Positions 29,595 to 41,586 of a DNA stretch of 64,000 bases are shown piece after piece. A program made the translations under genes and the position numbers. The notes under the pieces were generated by a model. The model saw nothing but the letters and a program-made list of their open reading frames with translations. It did no database searches and was not told the origin of the DNA. The stretch comes from Lepidodermella squamata (lineage: Eukaryota; Gastrotricha): contig JBLDXI010000046.1 of assembly GCA_047495785.1 (NCBI GenBank), positions 1,674,001-1,738,000 on the forward strand. Reading direction: 5' to 3'. Position 1 is the first letter of the stretch. Each line of letters opens with the position of its first letter.

Positions 29595-31014
29595 AAATAA
29601 ATAATGCGATTTAATTTTAACAAAGCTACCTGTGCACTCGCTAAAACTGTTAGGATTTATTCGTACGTGTTATATTATAACGTTAGAAATGAGATATTTT
29701 TTGATGTATCGATGTTGGGGCCCGAGCCCGATTTCGGCCCGTACGCGTTCGGGCTGGCCCGTATGCGACCGGGTAACAGCACTTTACCACTCCGCGCTCG
29801 GGCCAGTCTATAACGTGCCCGTATGCGACGTTTACTGTAAATTTAACAAATTCGAATGAATCACGCTTCACCGCACACGGGCCGGCCAAGGTGTTAGCCC
29901 GAGCACGGCGGAGAACAATGGGATCCAGCGCTATTGTTAGGCATTCGCGCGCGCCGTACTCGGGCCGTCGGGTTTGGGCCGGGACTTGATACAGTTACCG
30001 GGTAGGGCTTTGGTTGTAGGATGACCCGAGCCCAGCGGCCCAAGCCCGGCGATCGATTCCAGAGGCCCGAGCCCTGCGGCCCGAGTGCGGCGCTGAACAA
30101 TAGCGCTGGATCCCATTGTTCTCCGCCGTGCTCGGGCCAACACCTTGGCCGGCCCGTGTGCGGTGAAGCGTGATAGTATCGAAATTGTTAAATTTACAGT
30201 AAACGTCGCATACGGGCATGTTTTAAAGCGGCCCGAACGCGGAGTGGCAAATCAATGTTACCCGTCTGCGTACGGGCCGGCCCGAACGCGTACGGGCAGA
30301 ATTCGGGCTCGGGCCCCAACATCGATCACTTTAATTACTAGGTTACATCATGTGAGTTTGTAGGTGACCTTTGAGTGAAAGCATCATTATTGCCTGCAAT
30401 AAAGACGAAGAAAGCCGCATGGGTCGCCGCGCCATTCCATTTTTACTATTTATTAGCGCGAAAATGTGTGTCATCGGTTTACATCGCACTTTTCCACGTA
30501 AAGCTTGAAAATTTCGTAGTGTTGTAGGTGAATATTTCATGTCTTGAAAAATAACGGTTGATCAAAAATTAACCGGGTCTTGCTGACACTAATTTTGAAC
30601 TGAGATTAAATTGGATGACAAATATTATGCAAATATTGGAATATTAATGAAGCTTTTCATTTCCTTCTTCTTTCTTCTTGAATTATACAGCGATTAAAAT
30701 ACTGGAACTAAGCCATCTCCAGAAAAATCGCGAGGACACTTGAAAAAAATAAAACTTCAAATAAACTTCAAACACAAGTTAGTTGCTCACACTTTTATTT
30801 GGAAGTAACAAGAGCAGAAGGCTGAGATATTCAAATCACATGACATTTTTCTGATGAAGCGGACGTCAATGGACCATAACGAAATCGGCTATTTGCAGCC
30901 GGTTATTTAGCTTTCAAGTTGCTTATTGAGTCATTTTATTAATAATCACTGGAATAAATAGCATTAAAAATAAATAAATAAAAATAAAAATATTTGCATT
31001 ATTTTTGTTCCGAA
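29595..31014. other. intergenic containing a large foldback element
   Basis: Besides the GC-rich foldback at 29708-30326, the rest is AT-rich. It carries the 3' flank of the haemagglutinin-lipase gene, with several AATAAA-like words around 30950-30985 on the plus strand. No other feature was seen. Confidence 0.5.
29708..30326. mobile_element. GC-rich foldback (long inverted repeat) element
   Basis: The left arm (29708 to about 29940) begins ATCGATGTTGGGGCCCGAGC. The right arm (about 30095-30326) is its imperfect reverse complement and ends ...GGGCCCCAACATCGAT. Long blocks match across the arms, for example the segment with CCGCACACGGGCCGGCC and the GTAAACGTCGCATACGGGC block. The centre is also GC-rich, with GGCCCGAGC-type words repeated in both directions. 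The base composition is strikingly unlike the AT-rich flanks. No protein is coded. It is a non-autonomous foldback/MITE-type element, probably of foreign or recent origin. Confidence 0.8.
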
Positions 31015-34000
31015 TTATTTCATAGCTGAAATTCGATCATTCAACTGCTCCATTCCGTGATTTTCAAGCGAAACTGTGTCGGTCACGCCAGGCAAGCGTA
31101 TGGTAGTATGACCAGGCTGACTGGCGCGATCAGTCGATGTCATGCTGATCGGATCGCCAGTCGATTGAACACTTATCACAGGTGATAAATTTGCTTAAAA
31201 CAAGAAAAATTGATTCAAACTATCATTTCAACAAGCGAAACTTACGACGAGCTACGTTCCTATGGCTTTCTGATGACGATAGTTTGGAAAATCCGTCCGG
31301 ATCGTTGAATGCAATCACCTTAATGCCAGCAATTTCTTTAGCTGCATTCGCCGCGATGTTGCCTCCCAAAGAATGTCCCGTTACGACTATTTCTTTGTTA
31401 GGTCTCGTTTCTTTCACAGCTCTTATGAGACTGTTTGCTTCAGATTGCATGAAATTTCGCCCAGTCAGCAAAATCGATACATCGTTTATCAAATCTTTAG
31501 GCTTGGATAACTGCGTACCTCGGAATGAGATGATAACCCGATTTTCGTTCTCGACTACCATCGCCTGGCCATTTGGCATCCTACTGCTTAAATCACGATC
31601 AAGTGTGAAGCCTGAATTTTTCAAATCGTTTTCAACAGCATCCATGCCGCCTTTATCACTTGGCAACTTGTAAGCTTCATCAGCCATTTGAGCGCTTTCT
31701 TTGATCATTTGCCGGTCTTCTGGTGGAATCGCTTGCAGCGCGTTACCCGGGCGCTCAAACAAAAGATTCAACGCCGTTCTTGCACGGATGCCCATCGATA
31801 ATGCATCATGCTCTTCTGTACTTTTGAAGGCATTGCTAACATCAGTGTTAACGGAGCCGATCTGCAGCCTTTCGCCGCCTGATGTGAGAAAATCGCCTGT
31901 CCCGCCGTTTGAAATCGTGGCAGTTGCCGTTGTGGTTTTCTTGTCCTGCGACCAGTTTAGTTGGAGTTGTAGAGCAGGGTCAAAAGGGCTCGGTGCTGTG
32001 AAGCCGAAGGACGTCTCTTTGTAACTCGCCTCCACATTATTGTGTGTTAGCCGATCAATAGTTGGCGCTTTGTCTGGGTTTGAATTCTCCAGAACAGCAC
32101 CTTCTAGATGTAGCTTGCCAATGTGGAGCTGGTCACCGCCACCCTCGCCAATCGTCAGCGAACTTTGCTGATTGATGGTATCGCCACTGCCTTCGGTTCT
32201 GCTAAAGCTTAGATTTAAAGATGAAGTTAAGGCGACTCCAGTTGATTCCTTAGTTTCGTATCCTTTTGAAGTTTCAAAACGAGCATCCTCGATATTGCCC
32301 GATGCGCTGTTCGCATGAATATTGAAGTCACTAGCGTTCAATTGTTGAACATGTCCGAAGTCGAGATGGTTGAAATGCCCTTGGGCATTCACAAAAGTTG
32401 TACCAGACGCTTCTGATTGCTGTAAATTTGCGGATCCTCCCAAAAACGAGTGACTGGTGGCTCCGAAAGAAGCAGAAATGCCAGCCGAAAACCCCGAACT
32501 GCTATGATGCAATTCAGCTCCGCGAATCACGATATTGCGAATGTTGAAGGCGGCATAATCTGCCGTTATGCTAGCCCCGTTCTTCCACACAAAATTGTCA
32601 GCGTTGATTTGTAAATTACGCAGCATTCAGGCTATTGCCAGCTATGAATTGGTCATGCTGCTCTTGGCTGGACATTTTGAAGCCAAAATTAACGGTAGGA
32701 TCGATACCAGCAGTGGTACCAAGTCCAATATTCCGAAGTGCTCCGTCTGGATTCACCAAATTCGTCGCTGCATTGAAAGCCCCGTCAATAACACTGGTTG
32801 CGTTCATGACTTTGCTGTTTCCTAGGTTTCCGACGGCATTTGTAAACTTGGCCGTTGGAAGGCTTTCTAGTAATTTTTGCTTATCCATTACAGCCTGAGC
32901 CAACGGGACCTCGGCGTAAAATCCGAAGTGCTTCTCTTGGCGATCATGATTCAAAATTCGGTCTTCTAAGATTACGTCTTTTGCCGATAAAACACCTAAA
33001 CCAGGCGTCGAGAGACTGCTTCCTTGAAGGAGGATTTCCTCGCCAGCTTCGATGATGAAAGATGAGTTTTCATTTGTCGCCGTAAAATTTGTTCCAACTG
33101 AAAATTCGGTTTTGTCATGAACCGAATGATTTTTAGCGAGGCCGCCTAACCATTTATCACTAGATTGCTGATCAATCCGACCGAGTGCATCGCTGAATCG
33201 AGCCTTTTCTCTGGCATATATACTGCCACCATCTCGAGTTTCAAATTGCGTGCCACGAGAATCCACGTTATTCGCTGAAACAATTAGTTTACCTCCAGTT
33301 TCAACATTCGATGTTTCAATTTGAGTGACTGTGGTAGTTGAATTTTTACTCGCCAAAAAATTGCCAGATTTAGACGTTTGAACTTTGTCTTGGCTATGGA
33401 CATCACTGCGATATGTTCCTTTGTCAGCCATGATGGCCACGTCGCCTTGCCCTCGAATCGTTGAGGCTATTTGAGTGACGTCACCTTCAGGAGATTCGAT
33501 TATTACGCCAAGATTCCGAGTTTCTTCGAATCTCTGGCCATTCCTATCAATCGAGGTTGCAGTATACGCATCACCTTGCCCACCAGAAATCAGAGAACGC
33601 GTATAGGATCCATCAGCTTCAGCGATGCCTCGAATATCAACACCTTTTCTCCCACTTACGTAGGTCTGGTCCGCAATTGACGCTATTGTCGACCCGGCTA
33701 TAGCTATTTTACCGTCGCTGATCATGCTAGTTTTACCATCCGATTCGATGGTCACTTTGCTCGCAGTCAAATTGTCTTTAGCAATAAACATTTGACTACC
33801 GTGTGACTGCGAGACAGCTCCGTTTAAATTCATTGCAGCGCCCGATTCAACCAGACTATGACTCTCTTTGTCCGATGATGTCAGGTGTGTTACCTGACGT
33901 TGGCTGTTGTCGAGACTGTTCTTGTTTGTTTGAAAAATGCCCCCAAGAATGTCACGATGACGATGGACCTCTCTCGTTTTAACTATTTCCTCCATAAAGA

Positions 34001-37000
34001 CGCCTTTTTCGCCGTAGATTTGATGACCATCTTTATCTTTAATCTGGGCAGATGTTGCCTGAAAAACTCCTCCCGCCTTTGCGAAGATAGCTCCACCACT
34101 TAGAAGCGAACTGCCTTCGACATGAGTATCTGTGACCACAGTTGTCGTTTTGACTGCACCAAAGAACGAACTTTTAGTCGATTGATCCGATATGTAACGA
34201 TAGGAGCTGGCTTCAAGTTTGATAGATCCCTTTGCTTCTAAGCTGATATCGCCATCTGCTTTTACGTCGGAATCTTTCAGTTCGATATCGCCATCTCCGC
34301 CATCAATAACAACTCCCATATTGCGAGTGACAGTGTTCCCATCTTTGTCAACTGCCTCGTACTCTTGGCCCTTTCCAGCGCTGATGACAGTATGGTCGTA
34401 CGATCTCATTTCTGAAAATCGACCTTGAATAACTTCTTCGCCCGCGCGACCATAAACGCCAAGGCGACCTCTCACAAATGCTCCACCTTCGCCATGAATT
34501 TTCGTCGCTGTGAGGTCGATTTTTCCATCCGCTGTTGCATTGACCTTACCTTCACTGGCTCGGACGTTAGCACTGACAGCTGTGATATCTCCTTTAGCGG
34601 CTAAATCAATGTCTCCCTTGTCGGAGAGAATTTGAGCACCGCTTTTCGATTCAATGCTACCCTCGTCAGCAGCTAGCGAGACGCCATCGCGACCACTCAC
34701 GCCGTGTAAGACCAAATTTCCTTGCATTGCGTGCACATCAGCTCGACCTTGCTCAGCAGAAAGTTTTCCAGCAACTGATACCCCTTCCCGCCCTTCAAGA
34801 AAAAGGTTGCCATACTGGACAGACAAGTCTTCAACTTCGATACGTCTCGCAGAAACAATTAATTCATGCCAGAAATTAGCTTTGTGCTTCCGCACAAAAT
34901 CTTGGTTAGGAATTTCGAGGTCCAGCGATTTGGTGATTTGAAGATTACGGCATGTTCCAGCGCGGTCAATAATGTCATCCAAATTTTGAAGCTGACCTGT
35001 CACGCTTAATTTCAATGATCCAAAAACCTGCACCGCCCTCTCGCTATTGAGCGACATGTTCACGGCTTTGATGACAGCGCTGTCAACTTTCATACCATCA
35101 GATACCTGAAGGTCAGCTTTAGCCTCCACAAATAGCCGGTCGGCTTGAACATTACTGATAGTGACGTTCTTTCCCTGGATAACTGTCGATTCAGCCGAAA
35201 CACCATTGACCGTTGCCATCTCGGTAGCGTTGATTATAATTTGCTGTTGCGCAGAATTGTTAGTTGCGATGACATTTCGTCCTTCAACAACCGAGTTTTG
35301 AGCCGTAGTATTTGATGCAGTCACATCACCAGACTGCGATTTTACACTCAACTGATTGCCCGCTTCAACATTCTCAACCGTCGCATTGTTCACACTGATT
35401 GATTTGAAATCTTTGTTGGATTTTACACCCTTGACGTAGACCTCATCTCCTTTCACAGATACGTTACCGCCAGCTATTGCCTGCCCGTTCATGTAGACGC
35501 TACTTGAGGATACATTGATATCGTCAAAAGCATAGATTTTGCCTGTATTCACGTAGGAATCACGATAATCTGCCATATAAGTGCCGCTTGCTAAAATATA
35601 TCCGGAGTTATTGCCGGCTATTCCCCGATCAGTGATACTGTGAGCAACGCGGATGCCTCGATGGTCAGAGAATATTGTTGTTTCGTTCATTGAGGGCATG
35701 AAGTTATTTTTTACGAAATCGATCGCAATCTTTGTCCCATCGACTTTGCCTTCTGGGACTGCCTGAGCCTCTACGGCTGCTGTTTCATGCGTCCGTTGCG
35801 CTAGTCTGACTGCTGTATCACATAACGTATAAGCGCCCATGGCTTGAACAACGAGATCAATTATATCGGTTAGCTGCACGGCTGATAATGGCGAAGATTG
35901 CGATTCAAAAGATGCTTTCATGCCATTCAGTTTGACCAAGATAGTAAGAAGAGCTTTAAATGCACTCAAGGCACCAATACCAGACTGGATAATCATCGAC
36001 ACAAATTTTGCTGGGGGGAATAGTTGTTGCATGGTTGTAATGAATGCATTGATTATTTGCCGAGGACTGAGTAACAAATCCGGCGTTGGATAGGTTGGTA
36101 TTCCAGCATGAAAGAGTTCAATCTCCACCACGGCATTTATGGTACGTGAAAACGAAGCAGTTCCGCCCACCAGAAGCAAACATGCGATACCACTTAAATT
36201 CATGGCAGGGCCATGAATAACACCACAGTTAATAAGCGCAAATGCAGTGGATGAAAATAATCGAGAGGCGCATAAAGAGCCGCCGCAATTCACGCCAACA
36301 ATCTGAGCCTTTAATATAATTGATTTTGCGTAGACATTCGATACCAAATTGGCGAAGACCCATGCGTTGATGGACAAGGTCTCACTAGCACGGATCTTGG
36401 GTGACAGCGCGAAGAAAACACCTTTGGCCCGAATGTCAAGGTATTTAGAGTTCAACTTGCCACGGATAAAAATTGTCGGAAAGGTCGAAAACGTTTGACG
36501 GAAATCTTCCGCAAACTTGGCCAAGCGCGACTTGACCTGCTCTGTGCTTTGAATCGATTCATCGGGTTGCCTCTCTTCAATTCGCGACTGGATTGCGATT
36601 GTTTCGCAGCATTCCACATTAGAACCTGAAGCCATATCCAGTGAAACTTGGAAGAAAGCATTGCAAGATTTAGTCTTTGAAATGCATGTTCCCTCGATCT
36701 TAAGCTGTTTTCCAACAAGTGTCAACTGCGTATGGTCTGCTTGAATGGAGCCAGATATCAATAGTTTCCCACTTGAAATGAGCTTAAGGTCAATTTCGGT
36801 GAAAAAAGCGACATTGCCTCCGATACTGATCAGTTCAGATGTAGCTATTTCAATGCAAGCTGTTTTGGTCTTATTCGCAGATCTGCCAGCTGAATTTTCG
36901 TACAACGCGGGCATTACGGCTCGAGAGAATTCATCACCAAGGATGCTTGATACAATATAACGTTTGATTCTCTTGCTTGTGGGGTCATTTTCTACTTTAT

Positions 37001-40000
37001 CCGCCGTTCCATCTTTGTCTTGTTCTTTGCTATCGAGCGTAGTACACGTAAGCTTTGAGTCCGCAAATGTTTCAAATGTTGTTGCTGTTATTCGGGCGCC
37101 AATGTCGAATTGAAGCGTTCCGAAAAGTTTGAGATGAGCATTCGGCGAGATAACAGAGCTCACTAACGTTGATGACGAGTTTTGAGCGATTTCAACAGTG
37201 ATTTCATCGGCACTGCTTGACGTGTCCAATTTACCGATTTGAATGTGATCGATGCCCAGTTTCAAATTAGTGATGCCACTGCTTATTTCGATCTGTTCAA
37301 CAATCAGCGAGCCAGATCCTTTGAATGCGAGTTGAATGCTTGGATTCATTCCAGAAAGTTTAAGCGTGCGGATCATAACTACCCCTACAACTTCAATTGT
37401 AACAACATCACCGGGGCATTTTTCGGGGAGTCCGATTTCAAGGGTAGAGGCAACGAAATCGTTATGAAAAATTAACAAGCGACCCGGCACAATACGGAAG
37501 AATGATTTCGGTAGATCCAATGAACAAGCAAAGTCAAGTTCCGAATTCTGTGGAACCATTAGCACGACTAAATTAGGATGAGGCTCTAGATTAGGCTTGA
37601 AATTGATTTGCTGAGCTTGGGAAGCCGTAAATATTAGGCCTTTAGAAGTTGAGAAGCTTCCTTCAACAGTCACGGAATCTTTATCGTAGAGCTCGAGGTG
37701 GATGCAATCCTCTAAAGAGTCCAGCTTTCCCTTGCTGTTATCGAAACCATTCGCCATGATTCTCAAGGCACACGAATTTGCTTTGATGATACCACAATTT
37801 TTTAACGACTGAAGACATCCGACGGTCAACGATTTTGAAGCCTCCATAGAGCCAGCGTTCTCTACATATTTTGATACGACATAAAGGTTTTCCCCTATCA
37901 TCGATCCAAAGTTTGTAATTGTGTCTTGGCATTTTAGAACCAACTGAGAACCGCCCACCGATGTCAGGCTGCTATGGGCTTCAATCAGTAAGTTAGCAGC
38001 AATCACTTCCAAATGATTGCCACCTTGCATGGAAGCGCCCTTTTCCATCTGGAAAGTTCCCTTCTCCGAATAGAAAAGCGTTTTTGGAGCCATTTCAAAA
38101 ATGCCATTCGCTGTAAGGTTGAAAGACTCACCGAACGATACGGTAAATACTTTGGTCGGAGCAAGAAGGTGAACTTTGCCTGAATGCGTCCATGTTCGCA
38201 CAACTCTAATTTCAATGATAGAACCGTCGAATTCCAAAACACTGTCTTTCTCGGTGATCAGATCGTGGGCAAATAAGTTTATTTCACTGGTTGCATCGCT
38301 TTCCAAAAGCAGTTTTGATGTTTCCTTGAAATGAAGATCTGCCGATGGCGAGGCCAACATGCGCAAAACATTGATTGACTTTTCGATTGTGACAGATGGA
38401 ATACCTCGAAGTTCACCTTTCACCACTAAAGGTCCAGCGACAGTAACTGGGGCTTGTAGGATCAGCTTGCTGTTGTAATCAAGTTCAATTTTGGCGACGA
38501 GATCAACGAATATTTCCGCACCACAGTAAGCTACACCGCGAACCAGCCAGGAAAATTCGCGGACATGAATAAGGCCTAGAACTTCGTTGGTTCCGATGTC
38601 AGCTCTGGTTTCAAGGCAAAGAGATCCAGTTCGGCATTTTATCGAGGCATCCGAGGATTGCTTAAGTGTCAAAGTGGAGAGACGAAGTACGCCGTTCCAT
38701 CTGATGTGGCAACATTTGTTGATAGTTTGACCAACGACAAAAAGATCGCCCCCATAAGCCAGGTTCAAATAAGCCGTCTTTTCAATAAGGAATTCGCCGA
38801 CTTCGAGAGGCTTCTCTGCGCCAAGACCTGCCGTCAGCCAAGTTATTTTTCCATCGATTTTTAGTTGCTCTTCAATAAGACCAAACACGCTGCCTGACAG
38901 CCATTGCCAATGCCGAGGTTGCATTGCCTGTCCAGTGACCTGTAATTCGAGCGTTTTCAGTCCACGAAGCTGAGAGGCGTCTTCAATAGAACCACGAGCA
39001 ACAATTTGCAGATTTTCGGCTTCTATGTAACCATGTTGACGTTCTTTCCAGCATGTCATTTCTGATATCAATCGTGCGTCTTCCATATGCTCATTTTCAG
39101 CGCCAGCCGTCTTTCTTTTTGCCATACTTTTGGCAGCTCGTTTAGCACCGTAGTCGACAATGGCTCCGCTTTCAATAGCCATGTGCACTTGTTTAGGGTT
39201 TCCTTCAAACAAATAAAAATTGAGCTTCTGAAAGTTTCAATTTTTGGAACTTACTTTGTTCTCGAATCACATCACTCAAAGATGATTGCTGAAAGTCCGT
39301 TTGAGGACATGATTCCCTCAAGTTTCGCAAAACAGAGATAGCCTTGTATCCCCGTTCGACTGTATCTCTACCGCCAGCTGATTTAGCCATGTTTTCAAAA
39401 TTAATTGTAAGCTTCTTGCGAGCTCTAACTTCGCCGAAATTAATCAGGTCAGCATCTATGTTCAAATGACCGCTTTCGCAACTGAAGAAAAGTTTACCAT
39501 CTGTGCCGATTCGGAAATTCCCGGCAGGTACCGTGATACAGCCGGCAGATAATTCCAATGAGCCATCCAACACGACTTCATCGTCACATGTAAAAGAAGC
39601 GCCACCCTGAAGTAACATCTGCGAATCGGCCATGATTCTGATGCTCTTCCCTGCAGTTAGGGTTAGAAAGCCAGAGATAACAGAACGATTTCTACCAAGG
39701 AACACCAAATTATTGACAAAGGCCGTTAAATCTCCATCTCTAAGGCATGCGAAGTCAACCCTGAGAGAGGCAGCTTGCGCCTTTAACGTTTCATTCTTCA
39801 ATAAGGCCCGGTGAATTATGAGCGTGTTGGTATTTTGATTCAATTCTAATACAAGCGGCGAGCTTGTTCGGCAGTTTAACGATATTACAAGCGCCACGCC
39901 TTTTTTGCTCCATTTCCAGTCTCCTGTAAAACAGATTTTTGGGCTTGAAATTGAAAAATTCAACAGGACGGACAAAAGTTATACACAGCAGACAAGACTT

Positions 40001-40275
40001 GGCGCCTTTAAAACTTAATGAAATTCAACTAAAATCTTCACGGAAATAGCTCAGTTTCTCATATTTAGGCCTGTGTTTTTAAGGCCCTCTAAATGTCACG
40101 AAATGAATGTTGAAGACATCGAGAATTCCGTTTAAAAGTTACAGGTAATAAATAAAACAAACTAACCTTTGATGCCATTTTTTGACAATTCGAGAGCGGA
40201 TGAGTTATTCGATCTTGGATTTGTAACAGTAACATGGGCAGAATCGACTAATTTCAACTCCGTTTGCAGCTTCAT
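31015..40275 (-). CDS. filamentous-haemagglutinin-like protein with C-terminal lipase domain, 2954 aa (predicted horizontal transfer)
   Basis: Five exons: 40275-40167, 39923-39255, 39202-32620, 32570-31246 and 31193-31015 (8865 nt, exactly in frame, stop at 31015-31017). Introns are 243, 52, 49 and 52 nt, all GT-AG. Most of the protein is regular beta-helix-like repeats (motifs such as NVSVKGDEVYVKGV, GDVAIMADKGTYRS, GDIDLAAKGDITAVSANV) typical of bacterial filamentous haemagglutinin/CdiA-type exoproteins. The C-terminal ~230 residues are a class-3-lipase-like domain: RVIISFRGTQ, then the nucleophile elbow GHSLGG, then AFNDPDGF with a candidate Asp, then a late His in LENHGMEQL. A hydrophobic segment lies between the two halves. 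No signal peptide or TPS secretion domain is visible. This architecture is normal for bacteria and anomalous for animals. Confidence 0.85.
31246..31700 (-). other. lipase-like catalytic region of the above
   Basis: Exon 4 encodes the RGTQ strand (VVENENRVIISFRGTQ) and GHSLGGNIAANAAKEIAG, where the Ser is the presumed nucleophile, then the AFNDPDG loop. The His candidate lies in exon 5 (31193-31015). The presence of all three presumed catalytic residues after the splice junction suggests the domain has been kept under selection. Catalytic assignment is by family analogy. Confidence 0.7.
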
Positions 40276-41586
40276 AGCTGTAAACTCTCAGCAAATAATG
40301 AAGCGAAATCACCGGGCGCTCGAAATAGTTGTGTAGACGAGATAACGCTGAAAATTCAAGATGAGTCATCGACATTCACCTGGTAATTCCTATGCGTTAT
40401 CTATTGTATTTTCTCTGGAAATTTTTGCGCTATCGTATGTTTTTTCTCTGGTAATCGCTATCACTAATAGATATCACTCTAGAAAAGCCGCTATCACCTA
40501 CCTATTAATTATAACCCATTTATTATGAAATTTCTCATTCCTACCGCAGCGCGAAGATTTCAAGATAAGGTGTGATTCAGCCTCATCCGCTTAATATGAT
40601 TCAGGTTAATATGAATCAGCAGAGAAGCCGCGAGGGAGACACGTCAAAAAGCCCAAGGATGTCTTCCTGTTGACCACAGCAACACCACTAGTCAACGAAC
40701 CGTTATCTATCGTGGCACGGCAGCGTGGAACAGCGCAAAACCGACTTCATCCGGCAAATGATAACTCGTCATAAAGCACGCGTCAAGCTGCCTACGTCGT
40801 CGAATTCGCGAAAGAACTACTCGAAGATATTATTTTATTAGATCCGTAATCTATTTTTCTAATTTATTTTTCTACTCCTTTGTGCCACTTGGCCCGTGTA
40901 AAACATCGCTACAGCGGTGACTCGGGTGCTCGAATCAAAAATGAAATAATATTCTGAACAGTCATAATTGATGAATATGAAGAGAATACTGCGCATTGGC
41001 CTGTCAGGTGTGAAAGCAGGCCGACCGCAATTCTCGACCGTTTTCTCCACGTTTTCTCGACCGCGACTCTTCGGCGGGTATTTTTCTACAAAACGCATCA
41101 AACCGCGTCGAACTCTGTCGAAAACGTCGCATCACCTAGCGACAATAGGTAGCGATTTTAGCGAATGGATACAATTTTGACTACCTCGGTCCCATTCGAA
41201 ATTGCATGTTCTATGTTTTATTCGTTGCTCGACGCTGAAATTATCTAATTTTTGCAAAGATTTGTCTCGATTTTGTCTCGATTTTCGAGTGTAAAGGACA
41301 CCTTGAAAATCGCATCATTGCAGTAAGATCTAACATTGGTCGCTCCTCGAACATTTTCTCGATTATTAGCCACTCGAATCAAAGTATAGCAAGGAAATGT
41401 CTCCGGCTGCTGAAAATTCTTTGCAAACGTATTAATCAGCCAAAAGTACGAAACGGCTTTACAGTAAAAGAAACTTTATTGCGCTGGCAAAACACGTTTA
41501 ACATAGATAAAAAACACATGAGAAAGATCATTGGTTTATAGGTAATTGAAATGAGTTCTTGTTCTTGTTCTTCGCTTCCCAGTTTT
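40276..41586. other. intergenic, nothing recognised
   Basis: 5' flank of the haemagglutinin-lipase gene and 3' flank of ATRIP. It contains scattered ORFs without domains or splice support. The proximal part should carry the promoter of the former; I see no canonical TATA box. Confidence 0.4.

Noticed and set aside
29604-30363. Small ORFs in the GC-rich foldback
   Set aside because: They mirror each other because the DNA is an inverted repeat. They have no domain or start context.
31223-32626. A separate lipase gene on the minus strand
   Set aside because: The upstream frame, a phase-matched intron and the last exon all join it to the haemagglutinin gene. No promoter or independent start context is seen.
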